Source: Ostrinia nubilalis (Eukaryota > Arthropoda > Insecta > Lepidoptera > Crambidae). From it: a stretch of 64,000 nucleotides of DNA. Within the stretch, counting starts at the first letter, position 1. Every line of letters begins with the position of its first letter. Position numbers and translations under genes: made by a program. The DNA lies in NCBI RefSeq assembly GCF_963855985.1, contig NC_087105.1, forward strand, positions 4,838,501 through 4,902,500, given 5' to 3'. The notes below the pieces were generated by a model, which searched no databases, was not told where the DNA came from, and was given only the letters and a program-made list of their open reading frames with translations. Shown here piece by piece: positions 38,401-50,400 of the stretch.

Positions 38401-41400
38401 AAATATTATTCTTATAATAGCTGCTTTATCGGGGGTTTCAGGTGTACCTCACAAATTGGTGCAGAGGAATGGTGAAAATGTTATGACCATGTAAATAAAA
38501 TTGAAAAAGATTTCATCAAGTAAGATGTAAGATAGAATAATTGAAATGGTGGAAGAGCAATTTATAATAAATACCTCTTTATCTTGATCATCTATTGAAG
38601 AAAAGTGGAATCCTTGGAATCGTTTTCTAGTTCTGAATGAAGTGATTAGTATGATACATAATAAAATTAGTTACATAAAGTAATATACGATTTACTTATT
38701 TTTCAAGACATTTTCCTATTATTATTACTGACGGGATTGCTACCATGTACCTTAGTTTTGAGTTTCCAATATTTCGGCACTGTTGCAAGCGCCATGGTCA
38801 CAGAGTAACTGAAGAAATTAAAACCAGACATGGTTCAGATGTGCGTTCAAAAGACCTGAGATTTAAAAAAATCCCACGTTTTGTTTAAACAGTAAGCGAA
38901 AAAAAAGTGACTTGAAAATGGAATACAAAATGATAAGGTATGGTAAATGATAAGTCTTTATCAATGAAGAAGCAGCAGTTCAATTTCATGTGTCCTCCAT
39001 CTAGGCTAGTTAACATCGTCACTCAAAGTTTGGCTGCGGTCTCAAATTTGGGCTTAATTGAGGTATTTTTTGGGTGAGAGGCATAAGAACTAATGCCGTT
39101 TTATATCAAAAATTCATACTTAAAGGTAATCAACCAGGTACAAAGTATTTCCTTGTATGTTAGTCTGCCACTCTTTAGTAAGTCCCGAAATCCCCGCTTC
39201 GGCTCCCCTACTAACCATTCTAACCATTGTACACAGATAATATCTTACATGCAGCTTTTCATGTTACTACGTCACATTTTCAAAATCCGCGCGGAAAATC
39301 GCTCCTAGCGGAAGAGCGCACTTTGAGCTTGAATATTTCAGTCATTTTTAAAGATATCAAAAAAGTAAAAATACAGTATTCATTCTAATTTTTTGTAGTT
39401 TTTTTTGGCATCTTCAACAAAAATTGTGCGCCATGTCCATTGTACGTACATATATATCTGGTACTAGCGGCCGCCGCGACTTCGTACGCGTGGACCCCGT
39501 TTTACCCTTAGGGGTGAAGTTTCGAGTTTTTTAGGGTTTACCCGGAAATTATTCAAACTTTTCTCGCTGTAAAAACCATCCTTGGACTTCAACAAACATT
39601 TAAAAAAAAGAATTGGTAAAATTGGTCCAGGCGTTGTTGAGTTATGCGCTTACCAACACATTTTGCGATTCATTTTTATATTATAGAAGATTAAAGATCC
39701 CTTTTTTCTTGCAGTTGGTAGTGAAAGCCGTCCACTTGCGGCCCGACCCGGCGCTGACTGCTCAGGAGTGCTGTCTAAAAGTGTCGCTGCTACCGCTGCG
39801 GTTCAACCTGGACCAAGACACACTGGCTTTCCTTGTGGGATTCTTCTCCAAACTTGGCACTGATGAGGCTACAGGTATGTGCCGTTTCGAGTGATATCGC
39901 GATTACGTTTTAACATACGCTCCTCCTCTAAAGGCTATACACTAACCACCTCGTTAATAAAAAGCTACACCCTAGTTGAACACTGTTTTTCAGTGACATT
40001 TCCTTACTAAACGCCACTTTAAAACATTGTTCAATCAGGGTGTACCTTTTTATTAATAAGGAGGTAAAATTTGCGCGAGTGCCCGCTCCGGACGTATGAC
40101 GCCGCATGCTCTCTCGCCTATTGGCTCCGTGCACGATTACAGCGCCAACTAGCGTCCACAACTTTGTGGGTTCTGTCACATTGACATTTAGGTCGTATAT
40201 TTGTGAAAAAATATCGAAATGAAAAAATAACAAATATTTTCAACTAATAAATTGTTGTGATACCACGATTTGGGTGGAAAAAAGGTTTTGAAATCATTTT
40301 GGTCATTCAAATCAAATGAGGTAAGTCCAAAAAGTGTGTTTAATTTTGATTGTGTCAGGGTTTGTTTACTTCATTTATAGTTGTAGTTTTACAGTAAAAC
40401 AAAAAGAAAAAGCTACTTTAACGGTTTCATTATATAACAGTAAATATATTTAAATGTTTCTGTATCGCTAGTAATAAATTAAATATCGTTTTCAGATCGA
40501 AATGAGTATCGTTTTGAAGACCGGGTTTGTGAGAGTTACAATATCAAATTCCAACCACAAACCGTATTTAAAGGAAAGTTGTTGGTATTGGCTGGACAAG
40601 TCCGAGATGTAGAAGAATTAAGAACAAAACAAGGGCAGAGTTCAATAATTCACGCTCTCATCATAAGGCAAACATCTGTGCACAACAACTACTGTGACTC
40701 ATTTTTGTACTACCACGTTGTATAGTTTAGTTATTTCCAAATTGTAAACGGCTATTAAAACAGCCCTATCGAAATACAGTCCACTCTTTTATTTAAGTTC
40801 CCAGTAGGACCCTTTTCATGCGATTAATTAATGATATTATAGCCTGACCAGGAACATAAAAACCCTGGCATAGAGGCGCGTCAATCGCATTTGATAGTGC
40901 AACACTGAGTACAGTCGTACCTGTGTTAAATTAATAGGCTAACTTTATGTATCAGGATTCAGGATTACGGTCTAATTTGATATTTTCATAAATTAACCAA
41001 AAAATATTATTATAGGTAACCTGGTTTAAATAAATTAAATGAAACCATCAATCGAGCTAGTAGGATTTATTTTATTATTCATCAATAATCAAATTCAGAA
41101 CTTGAATATTCAACTGCAATGTCTGCTCATGAACGCTTCAAACTCGGTACTTCTTTCCCAATTCCATAAAATTCAACACTTAGAAAGTGACAGAAAATTT
41201 TAAAATAGGTAGTTGAAACAAACCACAGCTAATTTTCATAGTGGACTGTACTATACGATAAACATGACAGTCAATTTGACAACCTTTGTCGGAAACATTA
41301 TTCAATGAAAATATTGTCCGAACCCTTAGTATTTCTCTTCGACAAATACTTTAACACATTGTGAACCACTTTTCTTTCACGACTATAAAAAGATTTTAGC

Positions 41401-44400
41401 AATTTAATTCACAAAATCAATTGCGCACATTTAAAATAAAGTTTGTTTACACTTTGACAGCAATAGACTGACATGCAAGGTGACATGTCAATGAAGTTTT
41501 CAGTTACTGTTGCCATTAAAAGAAATTAGTACCATTAGTTTTCCGCAACATGGCGAGGGTTTTTATGTTCCTGGTCAGGCTATAAAATGTATTATGTAGA
41601 ATCGCTTTGCCATTGACAGATACATCTGATGACAGAGCTTACATTATTTCTACTTTTGACCACCATGAGCGCTGCGATAGATTATGTCCCCCCCACCTAG
41701 TACTTCGCACCCAGCGAATTAGTTGCTCCGCTAAAATACGGGACGCGAGCGTTCGCTGCGTATTCCCGCTCTTCGCCGCGCGTGTTGAAACTCGTCTCAC
41801 GCGTTCGTGCACCCGTGCGAGTTAAGGCGTAGGCCATTGATTGTTTTAATTCAAAACAAAACAAAATTGCACAGTTTAAAAAGCACATTTATTTAAGAGC
41901 CATTTTACATTTTCGTGCGAATTTCTAAGATTTTGGAAGCATGAATTACTATCTTAAGCAACACCCAGAGATTATTTAATAACTGCGAAAGATAGGTCAA
42001 TCCTTGGCGTTGACCATTAATGAAACGGATTTACTAAAACTCTTTTGCTTAATTCACAGTGCCCCATCTCCCACAACCATTTTACGGAAAAATTGCCGCA
42101 GACTCATTTTCAAAGTCCTGTATCTATTATTTATGCTCGTATAATAAGCTTAAAAATATATAGTAATCATCGGACATATATTCTTGTAGTCCATTAATGA
42201 AATAGATTCTTGAATTTCATTACCATTATTGAGTAAAATCTAAAAATAATTTGGCAAATTTGAAGATTAACGTCACATTTTGATCGTGGTTTTTGGTTTA
42301 AAAACACAGCAATAACTGCAATAAAAGTATCCCAAAATAAAGAATATTCATTGTAGAATTTATTTCTACAGTTATTGTTTAAATATTTGTAACCACTTTG
42401 TCAAAATATTGATGTGAATATCAGTATAAATTACAATGCGCAAGCCGACCAGTGTTGCCAGAAGGTTACTTTTGTAACCTTTTAGGTTACTTTTGAACTG
42501 CTGTGGTTACTTTTAGGTTACACTAATGAAAAGGTTACTTTTAGGTGATTTTTCAGAAATTGTAGAATTAACTTTACAGGTTATTCAGTAAAAAATATTA
42601 ATAGTGACAATTTCAAATTTATGTCATAAAGTGCATTTAAACTTGAATTTGATTTATTATTTGTTAAAAAAAATGAGTTTTAGCGAATGTTTTTCGATAA
42701 TAAAACACAAATCCATGAAACGTTTTTATACGACTGGTCACTTTTCGAATTTAGATGATCAATTGTATTCATTTACCATCCATGAACAACCTTACACAAT
42801 CATCGCTCCGCACCCCCCCCCCCCCCCCCCCGTATGAAGGTTACTTTTGATTCAAAAAGGTTACTTTTTTTTATATTTCTGGTAATTTCTGACTAGACCC
42901 GACTGGCAACACTGAAGCCGACATCGATTAGTATGGCGCGAGCGCCCGTCAAGGCAGGACCTGTGTCATTTTTCCCGCCGTGACGTTTACGTGCGTTCGT
43001 GTCGTGAAGCGGTGATTTGTACGGCGACCAAATACATTTGATACTATGCCGAGAGGCTGTTTCGAGTCGGCCGGCCGAGCAGAAATTGAAATGATGAATT
43101 TTAATTTCTTTGACGGATCTGGGTGTACCTAACTATGTATAATATGTAGGTACCATATGTATTTAATTTAATAAATAAATTATAAAAAAGTATAGCCCGA
43201 CCAGGAACATAAAAACCCTTGCCATGTTGCGGAAAACTAATGGTACTAATTTCTTTTAATGGCAACAGTAACTGAAAACTTCATTGACATGTCACCTTGC
43301 ATGTCAGTCTATTGCTGTCAAATTGTAAACAAACTTTATTTTAAATGTGCGCAATTGATTTTGTGAATTATATTGCTAAAATCTTTTTATAGTCGTGAAA
43401 GAAAAGTGGTTCACAATGTGTTAAAGTATTTGTCGAAGAGAAATACTAAGGGTTCGGACAATATTTTCATTGATTAATGTTTTCGACAAAGGTTGTCAAA
43501 TAGACTGACATGTTTATCGTATAGTACAGTCCACTATGAAAATTAGCTGTGGTTTGTTTCAACTACCTATTTTAAAGTTTTTTGTCACTTTCTAAGTGTT
43601 GAATTTTATGGAATTGGGAAAGAAGTAGTTACCGAGTTTGAAGCGTTCATGAGCAGACATTGCAGTTGAATATTCAAGTTCTGAATTTGATTATTGATGA
43701 ATAATAAAATAAATCCTACTAGCTCGATTGATGGTTTCATTCAATTTATTTAAACCAGGTTACCTATAATAATATTTTTTCGTTAATTTATGAAAATATC
43801 AAATTAGCCCGTAATCCTGAATCCTGATACATAAAGTTAGCCTATTAATTTAACACAGGTACGACTGTACTCAGTGTTGCACTATCAAATGCAATTGACG
43901 CGCCTCTATGCCAGGGTTTTTATGTTCCTGGTCAGGCTATATATCCATTATGCTAGCACCCTTAACACAAGCATATTGGTTGCCTACTTTTGGACTAGAT
44001 GGCGCTGTGAAATTGTCCAAAGATTTGTTTATTTATTTATCCGCTTTGAGTTTTGTTTCGTGAAGAAGAAAAAGAAGCGTTTTGTTTCGAGAGGAAAGCT
44101 TTGTTGTTAAATCTATACTAATAAAAGAGGGAAGATTTAATTGTTTGTTTGTTTGTTTGGAGGCAATAGGCTCCGAAAAAAATTTCTTTCACGATTTAGA
44201 ATCCTAATTTTTTTCTATGTAGGCTATAAAATATTTTCAAAAACTTTAGTCCAAAATCTTTGATGAAATTCGACGTTTAATAAATAAACTAGATAACATA
44301 TTATTAATACTTTTTTTTTCAGTACGGTTTTAGTACTTGTTTTTCAGAAATTCTACGATTTAACTAAACTTCTAAAGTGTTTATATTTTATGCATAATTT

Positions 44401-47400
44401 ATTAACTTCTAAAATATACATATATCCTATTGATAGATGACGTGCTTCGTATTTTATTACAATTATTACCAGACTAGGTTAAAAAGGTGTGGAATGTTAT
44501 TTTGGAGATAACTTGGTTCCATAGAAATATAGAGAGATGCAAAGTAATGCGCTGAGTTCGAAACTCAGTGTCGTATTAGAAATTCACACACACAAAGAAA
44601 TCAAATTATGTGCTCATTATCCACTGCAGTATCAGTATTCAACGTCCGAATAATCTTTAGTACTATTCAAGCAATATAAACTGTTTACATAATGACGTCG
44701 CTACTGTCATCATTGCTTTCACAAGCAATATGTTCCAATTTGTCCCTTGTCACATTTCCCTTTAGTTTCTGTGATCTGTGCTTGTTTCTAAGTTGATATC
44801 AATGAAATATTCCTTAGTACTTTTGATTTAAATTTTTTATTTTATTTTGACACGTGTTTGAAAGTCAAGGTCAGATTGCAATAAAATAACAAGTGAAAAC
44901 GTAACATTGCATTGCAACTCGCAATTTCGCAATATTGACGAGGAGATTCCATTGGAAAGTATGTATTCATTCCTAGGATTCCCCTAACACCATCAAATTC
45001 AAGAGAATTCAAGAGAGTGCAGTTTCCCATCTCATGCTTAGGGACCACGGTTTAAAATAGTGTGGTTGCATAGAGCCTGCAACGGGCAACCACGTGCGCA
45101 GCTGCTCATACTAATTTTCGATACAAAAGCAAGTGTTGGCGCCCTCACGAGTTTTAGCGGAGTGCCATAAGGTAGCGGGAGTAGACTTAATGGAAATCTA
45201 TGCTTCTCCGACGACCAGTTGTATATGGAATACTCCAGAGTATGCGCACACAATAGCCTGGTGATTTAGCACCTGAAGGAAAAACAAAAAAGAAATCTGC
45301 GGCAGGTGTAGTGTTTTAATTTTGTTTTAGAAAGATCTCATAATTTTGTAAGTATTCAAATATTTAAACATAATAATTTGTAGATTTTATATCAAAAAAT
45401 ATAATCATTTAACAAAATTAATTTTCTTAGAATATTTTAATTCTATTAGAACCATTTTCCACTTCATCGCAGAAGAAGTCGCGGGCAAAAAGCTAGTATG
45501 AAATATGTAGTATTGCCCGCGGCTTCACCCGCTTGAAATTTAGTTTGTCACAGATCGTCATAAATTATAGCCTATACATTGTTATTCTGGTCGACGCTAG
45601 GGATGGATGAGCGTCGCTGTCGCTGGCGACAGGGTCTTCTGGTTCAGGGTTCATGGCGTAGGTCTCAATCAAAATGAAATCCACTCGTAGAAATTAATAA
45701 ACTCAGTGTATTCACGAAAATAATTACACACAGCACTAGAGTCGTATCGGAACTGAGTGAAGCAAAGTTCTTGCGATAGGAACGTCCGACCCGAGTGATA
45801 GTTGAACACAGACTGCCTAGTACTGCTGTACTGTACTGTAAAGTTTCATCAAAATCTGTTCAGTAGTTTTTGCGTGAAAGTGTAACAAACATCCAGACAT
45901 CCACACAAACTTTCGTATTTATAATATTAGTAAGACTAGTAAGAAGTAAGATAGTAAGATGAATTATTTTAGTTATTTGTTTACTTATAATAATATTTAT
46001 TTATTTATTTCTTAGCTCTGTCTGATAATGGATCTGGAGGAGATGCAATGGCCACCTCCGTAACAGAACAATAGAACCCTATGGAGTTTGGGCTTGTGTG
46101 ATTTGCCTTGACGAATATTTCGTATCCAGGGTCCGATGATGGAGCTGTAAGGGGGCAGATTTTTTTTTCACTATGTGACTGTCTTTATTTTGTACTTAAT
46201 ATATATTTTACATATTATACCTATTCGTGTTTCATTATGAATCGAAATATAAAAGACTTAATAAACTCTATTAAAAAGTAAAATTAATTTATCAAGTTTG
46301 AATACCTCATTCTACCTTAAAATTAATAACTTAAATAAAGTCTTAATACGGTCACGGCTCAAGTTTTTTTTGTCCATTTAAGCGTTCTTTTTACTCATTT
46401 GACGTTGCGTTGACAGCTTTTACCTAAATTCGCGCGGAATATTTTTGTGAAATGGCTCTTAAGTATACACATTTTTATTTGAATATCCTGTAATCTTTGT
46501 TCACAGACGACGACTCCAAAAGCGTGGGCGGTTTATCCACCGACTCAAGCGGCTCCCGGCAGACGACGCCAACGCACCGGCCGCCTGTCATGAGCATCGC
46601 CAGCCACCTGCGCGACCCGCCGCCTACCCCTACTTCGCTGGGCGACGCCGACTCGTTGTCCCTGAATGAGACCGGTGTGTGCCATTGTCTGCTGACACAT
46701 GGTTTTGACGCAGAACGTCATATTCGCAAAATGTCATCGCGAAAAATTTGGTCACTTTCACAGAATGTATAGCCTGACCAGGAACATAAAAACCCTGGCA
46801 TAGAGGCGCGTCAATTGCATTTGATAGTGCAACACTGAGTACAGTCGTACCTGTGTTAAATTAATAGGCTAACTTTATGTATCACTATCAGGATTTAGGA
46901 TTACGGGCTTATTTGATATTTTCATAAATTAACGAAAAAATATTATTATAGGTAACCAGGTTTAAATAAATTAAATGAAACCATCAATCGAGCTAGTAGG
47001 ATTTATTTTATTATTATTATTATAATAATCAAATTCAGAACTTGAATATTCATTTGCAATGTCTGCTATGAGCAACGCTTCAAACTCGGTACTTCTTTCC
47101 CAATTCCATAAAATTCAACACTTAGAAAGTGACAAAAAACTTTAAAATAGGTAGTTGAAACAAACCACAGCTAATTTTCATAGTGGACTGTACTATACGA
47201 TAAACACGTCAGTCAATTTGACAACCTTTGTCGGAAACATTATTCAATGAAAATATTGTCCGAACCCTTAGTTTTCTCTTCGACAAATACTTTAACACAC
47301 CACCACCACCACCACCAAGTGAACCACTTTTCTTTCACAACTATAAAAAGATTTTAGCAATTTAATTCACAAAATCAATTGCACACATTTAAACTAAAGT

Positions 47401-50400
47401 TTGTTTACACTTTGACAGCAATAGACAGTTTAATTATTGACAATTTGACATGCAAGGTGACATGTCAATGACAGTTACTGTTGCCATTAAAAGAAATTAG
47501 TACCATTAGTTTTCCGCAACATGGCGAGGGTTTTTATGTTCCTGGTCGGGCTATACTTTCGCAAAAGGTCTCTTCGCAGTGTAGTTCGATTCCCAAGTCC
47601 TACTTAGAACTTCGAAAATGTTTTTTTTATCCACGACAAGTAAGCTTTTGAACGGAATCTTACTTAATTGAAAGTTATGATCAAAGCAAAGGTGAAAACG
47701 AATTTCACTAGAAATCCGCAAACACAGACTACCTGGTAGATAAGATAATATGACCTCTAATAACTGCCGCGACATAACAATTGTTCCCTGCACGCATGCT
47801 ACAGTTCGTCACCTATTTAGCTAGTTTAGTTCAAACATTTATCTCATATAAAGAATTGAGTATTGAGTATTCTTTCAGTAATGCGCGACGAAGAACCCCT
47901 AATGGAGACCTACGAAGCTGAGCGGCTAGTGTCAGAGAACCTGATACAGCTAGAGGAGGACTTCCAGAGGCTCGGGGTCAGCCAGGAGAAGCCCGCCGCC
48001 AAGCCGGCTGACCTGGAGCCCGCCGACGACTCGCCCATATACTTCAGGTGACACGCGACACTCGACTCTATTACTATGCAGGCTAGTGTCAGAACCCGAC
48101 ACAGCTGAGGACTCCAGAGGCTCGGGGTCAGCCAGGAGAAGCCCGCCGCCAAGCCGGCTGACCTGGAGCCCGCCGACGACTCGCCCATATACTTCAGGTG
48201 ACACGCGACACTCGCCTCTATTACTATGCAGGCTAGTGTCAGAACCCGAGGCAGCTGATGACTCCAGAGGCTCGGGGTCAGCCAGGAGAAGCCCGCCGCC
48301 AAGCCGGCTGACCTGGAGCCCGCCGACGACTCGCCCATATACTTCAGGTGACGAGCGACACTCGCCTCTATTACTATGCAGGCTAGTGTCAGAACCCGAG
48401 GCAGCTGATGACTCCAGAGGCTCGGGGTCAGCCAGGAGAAGCCCGCCGCCAAGTCGGCTGACCTGGAGCCCGCCGACGACTCGCCCATATACTTCAGGTG
48501 ACACGCGACACTCGCCTCTATTACTATGCAGGCTAGTGTCAGAACCCGACGCAGCTGAGGACTCCAGAGGCTCGGGGTCAGCCAGGAGAAGCCCGCCGCC
48601 AAGCCGGCTGACCTGGAGCCCGCCGACGACTCGCCCATATACTTCAGGTGACACGCGACACTCGACTCTATTACTATGCAGGCTAGTGTCACAACCCGAT
48701 GCAGCTGAGGACTCCAGAGGCTCGGGGTCAGCCAGGAGAAGCCCGCCGCCAATCCGGCTGACCTGGAGCCCGCCGACGACTCGCCCATATACTTCAGGTG
48801 ACGAGCGACACTCGACTCTATTACTATGCAGGCTAGTGTCAGAACCCGACACAGCTGAGGACTCCAGAGGCTCGGGGTCAGCCAGGAGAAGCCCGCCGCC
48901 AAGCCGGCTGACCTGGAGCCGGCCGACGACTCGCCCATATACTTCAGGTGACACGCGACACTCGCCTCTATTACTATGCAGACTAGTGTCGGATCCCATT
49001 ACAGCTGAGGACTCCAGAGGCTCGGGGTCAGCCAGGAGAAGCCCGCCGCCAAGCCGGCTGACCTGGAGCCCGCCGACGACTCGCCCATATACTTCAGGTG
49101 ACACGCGACACTCGCCTCTATTACTATGCAGGCTAGTGTCAGAACCCGACGCAGCTGAGGACTCCAGAGCCTCGGGGTCAGCCAGGAGAAGCCCGCCGCC
49201 AAGCCGGCTGACCTGGAGCCCGCCGACGACTCGCCCATATACTTCAGGTGACACGCGACACTCGCCTCTATTACTATGCAGGCTAGTGTCAGAACCCGAC
49301 GCAGCTGAGGACTCCAGAGGCTCGAGGTCAGCCAGGAGAAGCCCGCCGCCAAGCCCGCTGACTTGGATTACTATGTTGTCTAATTAGAAATATCATCCGC
49401 TACGAAATAGTCGAATCGTTCGAGGTCGTCACTGTGTTGAAGTGGGGAAGGCACAAGAGATTGGCCGCCAGCGTACCGCTTCACTTTAGCCCGAGCGCTT
49501 GACTGCGATGGATGCTCTCTTGACTAAAGGATTGCGACAATAATTGTGACCTAGATTTTGTTCATAGCCATATTTATTTGTAGTATTATTTGTACCATGA
49601 ACTGCTTCTATCGATGAACTGTACTCATGTTTACTAATATATTCTTGTGCTACTTTTATGTATTATGTGTGATGTCTCACTACAACAAATGTTTCTTTTG
49701 TGGTGCAGACGGGTGGTGTTTTCCCCCGAAGTGCCGATCCGGCTGGACTACGTGGGCAAGCGGGTGGACCTCTCCGCGGGGCCCGTGGCCGGCCTGCTCA
49801 TGGGCCTGGGCCAGCTCAACTGCTCCGAGCTCACGCTCAAGCGGCTTGACTACAGGTAACGTTATAGAAGTGACAGAAGTGAAGCGCCCCTTGTCTTGCT
49901 GTAGTTGTATATTTTGCTCAGAAGTGATAGAAGTGAAGCGCCCCTTGTCTTGCTGTAGTTGTATTTTGAAGTTACAGAAATGAAGCCCCATTGGTTTGAT
50001 GATACTGTAACTTAAGCAGTGAAACGTTCCCTGGCTTACTGTAACATACAGCGATTAAAATGAAGCACCTCCTGGCTTGCTGACACAGAAATGAAGCGCA
50101 CCTTGGCTTGCTATACACGCTGCAAGTAAAGAATTGAAGTGAAGGGGCTTCCTGACATGGCAGACATAGAAGTGACGCGCCTCATTGCTTGATGCCGATT
50201 TGCAGCGACGAGAAGTGAAGCCCCTTACTGTATTTTGGTTTTCGCGCAGCTATAGGCAGACCGTGTAACTGAATTCTTGCGTAGTAAGACGAAAACGCGG
50301 ACCGAGAAAAGTGCGGGGGCAGGGACGGTTATCGATAACTTGTGTTGACAGTTGCAGTCTCAACTGAGTTAGCAAAATAGTGTCGTCATTGCCTTGTATT

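Larger units (their letters stand above)
35399..39714 (+). other. Atg2 intron 29, transposon-rich
   Basis: A 4.3-kb intron. It holds an inverted pair (36226-36322 against 37540-37640, GTGAATAAATAGATTTCGC and its complement) enclosing a Helitron-like piece and an RTE LINE tail. From 37740 to 39700 it is AT-rich. A block at 39465-39640 (CGTACGCGTGGACCCCGTTT) looks like a common insect repeat. No gene found. Confidence 0.5.
39875..46506 (+). other. Atg2 intron 30, 6.6 kb, mostly mobile-element sequence
   Basis: The largest Atg2 intron. It carries a fold-back element (39947-40065), two opposed copies of a 745-bp TIR element, a hAT MITE, Helitron-like sequence and, at 40496-40731, an unexplained open segment described separately. 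The interval 41590-42440 contains a GC-rich block (41680-41825) that I cannot assign. Confidence 0.5.

Noticed and set aside
42604..42837. 77-codon open frame ending in prolines
   Set aside because: Lies inside a hAT MITE, and its end is a C homopolymer.
47910..49387. Three long overlapping open frames (342 and 434 codons on minus, 433 on plus) over the 48-49 kb repeats
   Set aside because: They follow from a 150-bp unit that is a multiple of 3 with no stop in several frames. The source sequence is Atg2 exon 32 read in wrong frames.
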